A stretch of DNA of 39,155 nucleotides. It comes from Bacteroidales bacterium (GTDB lineage Bacteria; Bacteroidota; Bacteroidia; Bacteroidales; UBA932). Shown here in pieces: positions 27,267 to 35,613 of the stretch (positions are counted from its first letter, which is position 1; each line of letters begins with the position of its first letter). The translations under genes and the position numbers were made by a program. The DNA lies in contig JAGBSL010000007.1 of assembly GCA_017631875.1 (NCBI GenBank), forward strand, positions 1 to 39,155. Reading direction: 5' to 3'. Under the pieces are notes generated by a model that did no database searches, was not told the origin of the DNA, and saw nothing but the letters and a program-made list of their open reading frames with translations.

Positions 27267-29867
27267 TTAAATTCTTTCCATATCCGCAGCCGGGAGCCAG
27301 CCCTGGCGTCCATCCGCAAGCGAAATATTGTTCCACGTGCCAACCTGGTCCAGCACTGTAACCTTTGTTCCTTCATGAAGGATGAAGAGGTCCTTTGATG
27401 CCTCTGCTGACGGCGAACTCTTCACCGACACTACAGGCTTCATGACAATCGCCTTGTCCGCATTCATATAGTCCTTCTTCTGGGAAACTGAGAATCCCAA
27501 AGCGAAGCACATGAACACAAAAAGCACAACCCCTGTGAAGAACCCAGTGCGGCGGCCAGCTACAGAAGGCGCAAGAAGGAAGAGCAGGACCATCGCAAGA
27601 GTCAGTCCCAGGAGCACAAGGGCGACAACCGCCCATGCATCCGAATCCATAATATAGGAAATGTCTTTCAGCCATTTCGTAAGGAAGAATTCCGGCACAG
27701 GATCAATACGGTCCTGTATACGTCCGTTCATAAGATCAAGATTGTAAGCAGCGTCCTCGTATGAAGGATCAGCTTTCAGCGCTCTCTCGTAATAAAGTAT
27801 CGCCATAGGAACATTACCGCCCTTGGCGTATGCATTACCTGTGTTGCAGTAAAGTGCTGCGGACTCGAGCCCCATGTCGGAAATCATCTCATATCCGGAC
27901 GCAGCCGCGTCCCATCTGCCTTCGGCATATGCAGAATTGGCGGCATTCCACAAAGAATCCACATAGGCATCCTGCTGGGCCTGGGCAGCAAACGGCGCTA
28001 TCAGAAGAAAGAGCACGAGCATGGCAGGCTTTGATCCCGAACGTTTTGTCTTCATGCTTGAATCTATTGCTGAAATGACATCCGCAGCTGCCGCGTAGTG
28101 TGCTGCCATGGCATCATTTCCTGTTGAAGGTGAATATCTTGCAAACTCACAGGCATCGAGTATGTCTATGAATGAAGCGATGTACTCCTGCGGAACATTG
28201 CCGTCCCTCAGAGCCTGTGAAATCCTGTCTTTCGAAAGTTCGGCAACAGGAATAGTGAGCTTGTCAGAAATAAATCCAAGAAGTGACTTATGAAGTTCTT
28301 CGTAGAATGCGGTGTATAGATTCTGCTTAAGGAAGGTACCGGCAAGCTGAAGACGCTTCATCGCCATCTTTGTAGCCTTCCTGTTCTTCATGCCGGCCAC
28401 ATCCGCTCTACGGGCAGCCATACGTCGAAGAATCAGCCAAAGAGCTGCTGCCGCAGCCACAAGAAGTATCACGATAGTCCAGAACAGGGCCGAACCGACA
28501 AAGAAACGACCCTTGGCCACCAGAAGAGGATCCTTAACGTTTATATATCTGATGTCACTGTTCAGATTCTTGACATCCTTCTGGGACGATCCGGGCAGGA
28601 CAACTGGTGCCGAATACTCCGATTCATTGCCTTTGAGAACAGTTAAATTTATCGGCTGGGTTTCCAGAGTCACATATTTCTTCTGATTGATATCATAATA
28701 TGAATACTTTATAGGCTCTATCTGGAAGTCACCATGACTGCGAGGTATGAACGGATACTCATATTTCCTTGTTCCTGACATACCGCCTGGAGCCATAGTG
28801 CTTGTCACCTTTGTATCATACACCTCCATATCTGGCGGGAATGACACCTTCGGAGCCTCCAGAAGCGACACATTTCCTTTACCTGTCACTGTAACAACAA
28901 GAGATGCTGCCTCGTGGGTCTTGACAGAGTCCTTGCTGACTGTTGCAGAGATAGAGAAATCTCCCACACCTCCGCCAAATGATGCCGGCGCACCGGAAGG
29001 CAGTGCTGAAACGTTGACGGTAACAGGCTTTGTCTGTACCTTCTTACGCACTGTCCTGTAATCGTCGAAGAATCCGTCGAAGATACTGCCACCTCCGGAG
29101 GACACTCTCACACTTACAAGACATACTAGCTCAGCTGGGTCGATGGTAAGCTTGCCCTGATGCTGCGGGATAAGGAGGAACTTCCTCAACACGGCAGCAT
29201 TATATATCTGTCCATCAAATGTTTCCCTCTCGAATTCGATATTTGACGGAGCTTCGGTTTCCTGGCTCCAGAAGCCGTTGAATGACGGGAACGACACACC
29301 CTCAAACCCTGAAATGTTAACTCTCTGATATAGTTTGACGGTAGCTACAATAGGTTCGCCAACAACCACTTCCGAGCGACTGAGAGACAATCTGAGGAAA
29401 AGGTCTGAGTCAGATATGTTGCCTTGCTGAGCCTGCTCACGCGAAGATTGGCTCTGAGACGGCTGGGACGATTGGCCGGACGAACTTCCCGAAGACACAA
29501 CTTCTATCGCGTGAGGACTGGAAGATATCTCATTTCCTTTAACCTTTGCAGTGGCTGCTGCAAGCGTGAACTTACCTGTCTTAAGAGGCCTGAGGATATA
29601 GGAATATGTAGTCTGCGAAGACTCTGTACGCTTGCCGTTTATAATCTGAACGCTGGTAGAGCGGCCCTGCTGAGGTCCCCATACGAGTTCAAAGGCATCT
29701 CCCGGTTCCCAGCTGAAATCTGTGGGTTTAGCCCCCTCTATAACAAAGGTCACGTTGAACTGTTCGTTCGCGCTGACCACTTTATGGGCCTGTACCTGAA
29801 TGCTTGTCTGCGCATGGACAGCCAACACAGACAACGATAATACTAACGATATCAATAATTTTCTCAT
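27267..29867 (-). CDS. BatD-BatE fusion protein
   Basis: Part of the Bat system, known from Bacteroides fragilis as the aerotolerance operon. Residues 1-604 are BatD: signal peptide (1-19), beta-rich domains, a Ser/Gln-rich linker (about 125-150) and a membrane segment (about 455-480), then a cytosolic part. From M605 the sequence is a complete BatE: basic start MKTKRSGSKP, hydrophobic signal-like segment (about 614-631), TPR repeats (about 640-710), two membrane segments (about 735-790) and a C-terminal SH3-like domain (about 810-866) ending QGWLPAADMERI. In the Bacteroides I know, batD and batE are separate genes. The frame is open throughout and the internal Met (codon at 28053-28055) could still start a separate BatE. 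Confidence 0.88.
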   Translation of the reverse strand: MRKLLISLVLSLSVLAVHAQTSIQVQAHKVVSANEQFNVTFVIEGAKPTDFSWEPGDAFELVWGPQQGRSTSVQIINGKRTESSQTTYSYILRPLKTGKFTLAAATAKVKGNEISSSPHAIEVVSSGSSSGQSSQPSQSQSSREQAQQGNISDSDLFLRLSLSRSEVVVGEPIVATVKLYQRVNISGFEGVSFPSFNGFWSQETEAPSNIEFERETFDGQIYNAAVLRKFLLIPQHQGKLTIDPAELVCLVSVRVSSGGGSIFDGFFDDYRTVRKKVQTKPVTVNVSALPSGAPASFGGGVGDFSISATVSKDSVKTHEAASLVVTVTGKGNVSLLEAPKVSFPPDMEVYDTKVTSTMAPGGMSGTRKYEYPFIPRSHGDFQIEPIKYSYYDINQKKYVTLETQPINLTVLKGNESEYSAPVVLPGSSQKDVKNLNSDIRYINVKDPLLVAKGRFFVGSALFWTIVILLVAAAAALWLILRRMAARRADVAGMKNRKATKMAMKRLQLAGTFLKQNLYTAFYEELHKSLLGFISDKLTIPVAELSKDRISQALRDGNVPQEYIASFIDILDACEFARYSPSTGNDAMAAHYAAAADVISAIDSSMKTKRSGSKPAMLVLFLLIAPFAAQAQQDAYVDSLWNAANSAYAEGRWDAAASGYEMISDMGLESAALYCNTGNAYAKGGNVPMAILYYERALKADPSYEDAAYNLDLMNGRIQDRIDPVPEFFLTKWLKDISYIMDSDAWAVVALVLLGLTLAMVLLFLLAPSVAGRRTGFFTGVVLFVFMCFALGFSVSQKKDYMNADKAIVMKPVVSVKSSPSAEASKDLFILHEGTKVTVLDQVGTWNNISLADGRQGWLPAADMERI

Positions 29868-29899
29868 ATTTCAATATTTTATATGGGCCCTACCGGGCC

Positions 29900-29942
29900 G
29901 TCCAAAAGTTCTTCGAGCCTTTTGGACTTCGAGCCTTTTGGA
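29900..29942 (-). repeat. Hairpin plus 16-bp tandem repeat between batC and batD-E
   Basis: GTCCAAAAG (29900-29908) pairs with CTTTTGGAC (29919-29927) over a 10-nt loop. In transcript sense the loop reads GCTCGAAGAA. The 16-bp unit CTTCGAGCCTTTTGGA occurs twice in tandem (29911-29926, 29927-29942), and a third fragment CTTGGA follows. It starts seven bases beyond the batC stop in the transcript direction. The same loop occurs behind tonB at 38439-38466. Confidence 0.75.
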
Positions 29943-29948
29943 CTTGGA

Positions 29949-30659
29949 CTACCAGTTCTTATCCCTCTGTCTTGACTTCAATGCTGCAGCTTTGGCTTTC
30001 TGCACTTTTTCCTGGGTCTCCTTCTCTTTTGCCTGAATTGCCTGGAGCATCTGCTGAGCAGCCTGCGGACTTATCTGAGGCTGTCCGCCCTGGTCATTCT
30101 GGTCCTGTTGATCGTCTTGGTTCTGGTCCTGATTCTGATCCTGATTCTGCTCTTGATTCTGCTCTTGGTCCTGGTTCTGATCCTGATCCTGATTCTGGTT
30201 CTGCTGCTGGTTCTGCTGCTGGTTCTGAAGCATCTTCTTAGCGTAGATATAATTCTCCTTTGCATCCAGGTCATCCGGATTGATCATAAGTGACTTTGCA
30301 AACGCCTCTACAGCCTTCTGCCAGTTCTTCTGTGCTATCGCAACTGCACCCTGATTGTAATAGAACGCCGCACCATCAGCAGAAGCCACAGCCGCTTCCT
30401 CAACACGCGCCAATGCCTTTTCCGCATTCGCATAATCGCCCTGTCTGAAGAAAGTATTCGCTATATTATAATTGGCTGCAATCGACAATGAGTCCTTGGT
30501 CAGCCCCTTCATGTATTCCACCTGCGCCTCCGCATACTCCCCTTCATTGAAGCGCCTGTTTCCCCTACGCACCTCGCGCTTGTCAGCCTGCGCTACCGCA
30601 TCTGCAAAAGATACGGTCAGAAGACATACAGAAAGCAATATGTATAAAACCCTTTTCAT
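29949..30659 (-). CDS. batC: BatC, TPR protein with a Gln/Asn/Asp repeat
   Basis: A periplasmic TPR scaffold of the Bat system. The 236 residues have a signal peptide (about 1-24), TPR repeats (about 30-145), a low-complexity stretch (about 147-195) of QQNQ and QDQN units, and a Lys/Gln-rich helical end (about 200-236). The true start is the ATG at 30659; the TTG in front of it (30662) belongs to an extended reading. It lies 5 bp after batB. The length of the Q/N/D repeat is likely to vary among strains, since the DNA is nearly a tandem repeat. Confidence 0.9.
   Translation of the reverse strand: MKRVLYILLSVCLLTVSFADAVAQADKREVRRGNRRFNEGEYAEAQVEYMKGLTKDSLSIAANYNIANTFFRQGDYANAEKALARVEEAAVASADGAAFYYNQGAVAIAQKNWQKAVEAFAKSLMINPDDLDAKENYIYAKKMLQNQQQNQQQNQNQDQDQNQDQEQNQEQNQDQNQDQNQDDQQDQNDQGGQPQISPQAAQQMLQAIQAKEKETQEKVQKAKAAALKSRQRDKNW
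30106..30232. repeat. Low-complexity CTGGTT/CTGATC-type repeat within batC
   Basis: Imperfect units of CTG, GTT and GAT/TCC encode the Q-N-Q-D stretch of BatC. It is prone to slippage. The opposite strand reads as a long Leu/Ile/Val ORF, which I take as an artefact of this composition. Confidence 0.8.
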
Positions 30660-30664
30660 CAAGT

Positions 30665-31666
30665 CTATCTCTTAAACAAATGATATTTGGACCTGCGCTC
30701 GCCTACCAGCATCTCAAGTACAAAGAAGAACAGAGCCACGCCGAGGAAATACATATAAAGTTCATCATATTCCTCAAACACTATCGAGTTATACTCCTCA
30801 TCCTCCATCCTTGCAATCTCTTCGACGATAGGATTGAGACCGAACTCGCTGTTACCTGCTCTTATATACAGGCCCTTACCAGCCGCAGCAACCTCCTGAA
30901 GCACAGACTCATCCAGCCTTGTAACCACCGGATTGCCTTCTTTATCACGAAGATAGTCCCCTTCAAAAGGTATCATCTTTCCCTCCGGAGAACCGACACC
31001 GATAGTGAATACCCTCACTCCCATTTCAGCAGCCTGTGTTGCCGCTGCTACAGGGTCATCTTCATGGTTCTCACCGTCTGTTATGACAATTATAGCCCTG
31101 CTTCTGTCACTTTGAGCACTGAAACTTCTCAATGCTGTACTTATCGCATCGCCTATCGCTGTTCCCTGGATCGGAACCGACTCTGTCGAAATGCTACCCA
31201 AGAACATCTTGGCCGAAACATAGTCAGTAGTTATCGGAAGCTGAACGAATGAGTTTCCGGCAAAGAGCACCAGACCGATCCTATCATCCCGGAGCTTATC
31301 CACCATCCTAGATATCGCCAGCTTTGCACGCTCAAGCCTGTTTGGAGAATAGTCCTCCGCAAGCATGGAGTTGGAAACGTCGAGAACAATCATGACCTCC
31401 GCTCCACTTGTCTTGTGTTCTTTCAGGATCGCGCCCATCTGCGGACGTGAGAGTCCAATCACGAAAAAGAAGAACGCAAGGAGAAAGAACGAAAGTCTGA
31501 GCCATACCTTTGCCCTTGAATAAGAAGGCATGAGTTCCTTGACCAGATCCTCATCACCGAATTTCTGCAGACGTCTCCTCCTGAACTTCAGGACCAGTGT
31601 CCGGATTATGATGAAGACCGGGATCAGCAGCAGAAGAAACAAATATCCTGATTCCGCGAATATCAT
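30665..31666 (-). CDS. batB: BatB, von Willebrand factor A membrane protein
   Basis: A Bat-system protein with membrane segments near the N-terminus (about 5-27 and 55-72), a periplasm- or cytosol-facing VWA domain and a C-terminal membrane segment (about 308-325). The VWA metal-ion site motif DVSNS is at 96-100, with the later Thr and Asp (ITDGENHEDD) also present. The start at 31666 is chosen because AAGGAGG stands five bases before it and it makes an ATGA overlap with the batA stop. A longer reading from 31690 would add eight residues. 333 residues. Confidence 0.93.
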   Translation of the reverse strand: MIFAESGYLFLLLLIPVFIIIRTLVLKFRRRRLQKFGDEDLVKELMPSYSRAKVWLRLSFFLLAFFFFVIGLSRPQMGAILKEHKTSGAEVMIVLDVSNSMLAEDYSPNRLERAKLAISRMVDKLRDDRIGLVLFAGNSFVQLPITTDYVSAKMFLGSISTESVPIQGTAIGDAISTALRSFSAQSDRSRAIIVITDGENHEDDPVAAATQAAEMGVRVFTIGVGSPEGKMIPFEGDYLRDKEGNPVVTRLDESVLQEVAAAGKGLYIRAGNSEFGLNPIVEEIARMEDEEYNSIVFEEYDELYMYFLGVALFFFVLEMLVGERRSKYHLFKR

Positions 31667-32649
31667 GGTAACCTCCTTATTATAAACCATTTAAAAAACA
31701 ACTCCAGAAACAGGGCAAAGAGCGCTGCCAAAGCGAAAGGCCCGAAGAGCTCCTTATACACAGGGAAACTGTCGACGGTAGTCTTGGCCTTCTCCATCTT
31801 ATTGATCTCACTATATATTTCAGCGAGTTTCGTATTATCTGTGGCCCTGAAATAACGGCCACCGGTTGACTCGGCAACCTCTTTCAGAAGCTTCTCGTCT
31901 ATCTCCACCTTCATGTTCTGAACCTGCACTCCAAATGGAGTCATGACAGGATATGGAGCCATGCCTTCCTTGCCGACACCGATAGTATATACGCGAACGC
32001 CGTATGTCTTGGCGATTTCAGCCGCCGTCTGAGGCGAAACCTCTCCGCTGTTGTTCACACCGTCTGTCAGCAGAATGACCACACGACTCCTGGCATCAGA
32101 ATCCTTTAATCTTGCAACCGCCGTAGCAAGTCCGTTTCCTATTGCAGTGCCATCCTCGATAAGGTCGGTCTGCACCTCCTTCATCAGATTTATCAGAGTT
32201 GCCCTATCGGTAGTCAGAGGACACTGCGTGAAGCTCTCTCCTGCAAATACGACGATACCCATCCTGTCGGAAGGACGCTGTGAAATGAACTCTATGGCAA
32301 TATCCTTCGATGCGTTGATACGGTCCGGAGTGAGGTCGCGCGCCAGCATACTTGTCGACACGTCCATAGCCAACACGATGTCGATTCCTTCCGTATCGAC
32401 CTTGGAAAGTTCCTCAGAAGAGCGTGGTCTCGCTATGGATATGACAATCATGACCAAGGCAAAAGTCCTCAACACGAAAGGCACATGCCTGAAGAATGTC
32501 ATGAAAGAGCGGCCATGCTTCTTCCACGGAACAGCAGTTGACACCCTCATGTGAGGACGCCTTCCTGCCTTTTCAATATATATGTAATGCAACACCAGCA
32601 GCGCCGGTATCACAAGCAACCATAATAACCTCGGGTATTCAAAAAACAT
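31663..32649 (-). CDS. batA: BatA, von Willebrand factor A membrane protein
   Basis: Paralogue and partner of BatB with the same plan: two N-terminal membrane segments (about 8-25 and 55-73), a VWA domain with an intact MIDAS motif DVSTS (96-100) and LTDGVNNSG, and a C-terminal membrane segment (about 300-322). VWA domains in this setting are thought to work with MoxR ATPases as assembly or chaperone modules. 328 residues. A perfect AAGGAGG lies five bases before the ATG. The stop overlaps batB by four bases. Confidence 0.93.
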   Translation of the reverse strand: MFFEYPRLLWLLVIPALLVLHYIYIEKAGRRPHMRVSTAVPWKKHGRSFMTFFRHVPFVLRTFALVMIVISIARPRSSEELSKVDTEGIDIVLAMDVSTSMLARDLTPDRINASKDIAIEFISQRPSDRMGIVVFAGESFTQCPLTTDRATLINLMKEVQTDLIEDGTAIGNGLATAVARLKDSDARSRVVILLTDGVNNSGEVSPQTAAEIAKTYGVRVYTIGVGKEGMAPYPVMTPFGVQVQNMKVEIDEKLLKEVAESTGGRYFRATDNTKLAEIYSEINKMEKAKTTVDSFPVYKELFGPFALAALFALFLELFFKWFIIRRLP

Positions 32650-32663
32650 CTCTACCTCCTTCT

Positions 32664-33656
32664 TTAAACCCCTTCACCACTGTCATTTCGTCCCTCCTCA
32701 ATCTCACTCTGGTAAGTCTGAGTAACAAACCTCACAGCCAACGGAAGCGCAGCGGCATTCTCCTCATCCGACGCCACGAACTTGGCGAACTTGACGAAGT
32801 CAGCCAGCTCGAAAAGCTGCTTTATCTCTGCCAGAAGTTCCGCCGGAGCGTCCGTCCTCTTCATATCCTCAAAAATTTCCGCAGTGGTCATTTCCATTGC
32901 CCCTACGCTGTAACGCTCTGATATATATTCTCTTAGAGCATCAGTAATTCCAGAATAGAAAGCCTTCTGTCTAGCAGGCGCCCACATTTCCTTACCGCGG
33001 TACTTGTCCAGTTCACGAAGCGCCACGATATGCGCAGGCTCCTTAGGTCGCACGAAAATTTCGCCCTTCTTTCTGAACATAAGATACAGACATACGCCAA
33101 GTATCACCAGCACGATAGCCCACTGACCGGCAATCGCCCAAGGGAGCACCTCGCCGACAGTTACAGGGTAACGGATCTGTCCTTTGATGTCATGAGGGAC
33201 GAATGTCGCCGTATCTACCGGCATCGTCTTGACCTCAAGCCTCATCGGCTCGAAATACAGAGTATCCACGATTCCGTCCTTGGAGCGTCTTTGAAGGATA
33301 ATCTGCGGAAGCTCATAGAGGCCTTCATCGAAGGAAGTGATCACAAGCCCGGCCTTGATATCGAGCAGCCTCGGCATGCCTTTTTTCTGCTTTGTAACCT
33401 TGACCGTATCGATCAGCCATGGAGACACAGCCGTAATACCTCCGCGCGGATCGTTCTTCCATTCAGGGAATGCGAAGTCTGTACCCTCCTCCACAAGTCT
33501 CAGTTCGACACCGTACATCAGCTGGTCACCGATCAGGACCGAATCCCTCTGGGTACGGGGCGCAAGAAACGCCCCCTTCATCGGAACAATGCCACCCTGC
33601 GCAAAAACCGGCACCGAAAACAAGAATAAAAGTATATATATCAATACTTTACGCAT
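32664..33656 (-). CDS. Bat-linked exported membrane protein (DUF4381-like)
   Basis: A 330-residue protein with a signal peptide (about 1-19), a periplasmic beta-rich region (about 20-170), one membrane segment (about 178-195) and a cytosolic helical part (about 205-310). In Bat clusters a protein of this kind usually stands between the DUF58 gene and batA. I recall the DUF4381 label for related proteins, but this is by position and layout, not by motif. It follows the DUF58 gene after 4 bp and precedes batA by 14 bp. Its last codons overlap a sequence similar to the groES-groL dispersed hairpin (32674-32691 region). Confidence 0.8.
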   Translation of the reverse strand: MRKVLIYILLFLFSVPVFAQGGIVPMKGAFLAPRTQRDSVLIGDQLMYGVELRLVEEGTDFAFPEWKNDPRGGITAVSPWLIDTVKVTKQKKGMPRLLDIKAGLVITSFDEGLYELPQIILQRRSKDGIVDTLYFEPMRLEVKTMPVDTATFVPHDIKGQIRYPVTVGEVLPWAIAGQWAIVLVILGVCLYLMFRKKGEIFVRPKEPAHIVALRELDKYRGKEMWAPARQKAFYSGITDALREYISERYSVGAMEMTTAEIFEDMKRTDAPAELLAEIKQLFELADFVKFAKFVASDEENAAALPLAVRFVTQTYQSEIEEGRNDSGEGV

Positions 33657-33660
33657 ACCA

Positions 33661-34551
33661 CTATCTGTTTTTGAAAAGGGTCATCAGTCCTCGGACATAG
33701 TCCTCGTCCAAGGCGATCGACACCTTGTCTACATTGTATTTCATGAACATGCGCGAGGAGGTCTGCTCGACATTGCGGAACCATTCTTCATACGCAAGCC
33801 TCATCTTCCTGCTGGACGTATCCACCCATGCAGACTCGCCGGTCTCGGAGTCCTTGATGTTCACAAGTCCAACATCCGGAAGGCTACGCTCCCTCGGGTC
33901 ATAGACTTCGATGACCGAAAGGTCATGACGGTTTACTGCAACCTTGAGCGCGTCTTCATAACGAGGGGTACCGTCAGGATGCACATCGATCATGTCAGAC
34001 AGAAGAAATGCAGCACATTTCTTCTTCAGTGCATTGGTCATATACCTCAGAGCCTCGGAGATATCTGTTCCATCCTCAGTCGGTTCGAACTCTATGATCT
34101 CCCTTATGATATGCAGAAGATGGGTCCTTCCCTTCTTCGGAGGAATGAACTTCTCCACCTTGCTGCTGAAGAAAAGCGCACCGACCTTGTCGTTGTTTAT
34201 GATTGCAGAAAACGACAGGACGGCAGCAATCTCCGCAAGGACATCCTTCCTGCTGCTGCCCGCCGTACCGAAAAGGCGCGAACGGCTGACATCCACAAGC
34301 AGCATGACCGTGAGTTCCCTCTCCTCCTCGAAGACCTTGACATACGGCGAGCGAAGACGTGCGGTCACATTCCAATCCATGTTACGCACATCGTCTCCAT
34401 ACTGGTACTCACGCACCTCGCTGAACGCCATACCGCGGCCCTTGAAGGCCGAATGGTACTCGCCCGCAAAGATCTGGTGCGAAAGCGCCCTGGTCTTTAT
34501 CTCTATCTTCCTGACCTTCTTCAAAAGGTCGTTTGCACTCATCTCAGGCAT
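33661..34551 (-). CDS. DUF58 domain protein of the MoxR-Bat cluster
   Basis: A 296-residue soluble protein of the DUF58 family, a VWA-like fold that accompanies MoxR ATPases. Signatures are the GRGMAFSEVREYQYGDDVRNMDW segment (about 38-60), with the Asp-rich loop, and VMLLVDVSRSRLFG (a MIDAS-like DxSxS) after it. The start at 34551 follows the moxR stop by 8 bp; the Met at residue 4 (MSANDLL) would also serve. No membrane segments are seen, so it is cytosolic and probably contacts MoxR and the Bat proteins. Confidence 0.92.
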   Translation of the reverse strand: MPEMSANDLLKKVRKIEIKTRALSHQIFAGEYHSAFKGRGMAFSEVREYQYGDDVRNMDWNVTARLRSPYVKVFEEERELTVMLLVDVSRSRLFGTAGSSRKDVLAEIAAVLSFSAIINNDKVGALFFSSKVEKFIPPKKGRTHLLHIIREIIEFEPTEDGTDISEALRYMTNALKKKCAAFLLSDMIDVHPDGTPRYEDALKVAVNRHDLSVIEVYDPRERSLPDVGLVNIKDSETGESAWVDTSSRKMRLAYEEWFRNVEQTSSRMFMKYNVDKVSIALDEDYVRGLMTLFKNR

Positions 34552-34559
34552 AGTATTGT

Positions 34560-35552
34560 TTATGGAACCTCAACAGCATTAATGATTTCAGAAATGATCT
34601 GGTCTGTGGTTACATTTTCTGCCTCGGCCTCATACGTCAGACCGATACGGTGACGAAGCACCTCGTAACATACTGCACGCACGTCCTCCGGGATAACATA
34701 ACCCCTCCTCTTGATGAACGCGTATGCCTTGGAAGCCATAGCAAGCGAAATACTTGCACGCGGAGACGCTCCGTATGAGATGAAGCCTGCAACCTTATCA
34801 AGGCCATACTCCTGCGGAGTTCTGGTCGCATATACGATATCCACGATGTATCTCTCGATCTTCTCGTCCATGTACACCTCCTTGACAACCTCGCGTGCCC
34901 TGACGATATCCTGCGGATCGATCACAGCATGCGCCTTAGGGAACTCGCCGCTGTTGTTCATGCGGATGATCTGACGCTCCTCCTCCTTCTTCGGATAAGT
35001 CACGACAACCTTAAGCATGAAACGGTCGAGCTGGGCCTCAGGGAGCGGATATGTTCCCTCCTGCTCGATCGGATTCTGGGTAGCCATCACCAGGAACGGC
35101 TCCGGGAGTTTGAAAGTCTCATCACCGATTGTCACCTGACGCTCCTGCATCGCCTCGAGAAGAGCCGACTGCACTTTTGCCGGAGAACGGTTGATCTCGT
35201 CGGCCAGAACGAAGTTAGCGAAGATCGGACCTTTCTTGATCTGGAACTGCTCGGTCTTCTGTGAGTAGATAAGGGTACCGAGGACATCCGCAGGAAGAAG
35301 GTCCGGAGTAAACTGTATACGGCTGAACTTCGAGTTTACAGCCTGCGACAAAGTGTTGATCGCCAGGGTCTTGGCCAGACCAGGCACTCCTTCAAGGAGA
35401 ATATGTCCGTTGGCAAGAAGACCGATCAGGAGGTTCTCCACCAGATGTTTCTGGCCCACGATCACCTTGTTCATCTCCATAGTGAGGATATCCACAAATG
35501 AACTCTCTCTCTGGATACGGTCGTTCAATTCTTTGATGTTTATGCTATCCAT
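34560..35552 (-). CDS. MoxR family AAA+ ATPase
   Basis: First gene of the moxR-DUF58-bat cluster. A 330-residue cytosolic AAA+ protein with Walker A GVPGLAKT (55-62), a Walker B region LADEINRSPAKVQSALLEAMQERQVT, sensor-1 MATQNPIEQEGTYPLPEAQLDRF, and the C-terminal lid. MoxR ATPases are thought to remodel or assemble proteins with VWA partners, here BatA/BatB and the DUF58 protein. A -7 box at 35590-35597 lies about 38 bp in front of it. Confidence 0.96.
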   Translation of the reverse strand: MDSINIKELNDRIQRESSFVDILTMEMNKVIVGQKHLVENLLIGLLANGHILLEGVPGLAKTLAINTLSQAVNSKFSRIQFTPDLLPADVLGTLIYSQKTEQFQIKKGPIFANFVLADEINRSPAKVQSALLEAMQERQVTIGDETFKLPEPFLVMATQNPIEQEGTYPLPEAQLDRFMLKVVVTYPKKEEERQIIRMNNSGEFPKAHAVIDPQDIVRAREVVKEVYMDEKIERYIVDIVYATRTPQEYGLDKVAGFISYGASPRASISLAMASKAYAFIKRRGYVIPEDVRAVCYEVLRHRIGLTYEAEAENVTTDQIISEIINAVEVP

Positions 35553-35567
35553 AAATATGATTTTTGA

Positions 35568-35575
35568 TATTTTTG
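35568..35575 (+). promoter_or_regulatory. Candidate -7 box for truA
   Basis: TATTTTTG fits TAnnTTTG, 38 bp before the truA start codon. No clear -33 box. Confidence 0.5.
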
Positions 35576-35589
35576 CATTTTAAAACCTA

Positions 35590-35597
35590 CAAATTTA
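35590..35597 (-). promoter_or_regulatory. Candidate -7 box for the moxR-bat operon
   Basis: TAAATTTG on the minus strand fits TAnnTTTG. It overlaps the leader of the divergent truA transcript. No clear -33 box. Confidence 0.5.
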
Positions 35598-35613
35598 CTC
35601 ATTTTTTTGCAAT

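Noticed and set aside
30106..30232. CRISPR-like repetition
   Set aside because: Units are short, imperfect and without spacers, and they are in frame with BatC; this is a coding low-complexity repeat.
30108..30293. Open frame on the plus strand rich in Leu, Ile and Val opposite batC
   Set aside because: It is the complement of the Gln/Asn/Asp-coding repeat. The hydrophobic composition follows from that repeat and there is no start context or neighbour to support it.
33337..34653. 438-codon open frame on the plus strand over the DUF58 and DUF4381-like genes
   Set aside because: It is antisense to two well-supported genes with family motifs and reads as unstructured sequence. It is a shadow of codon bias.
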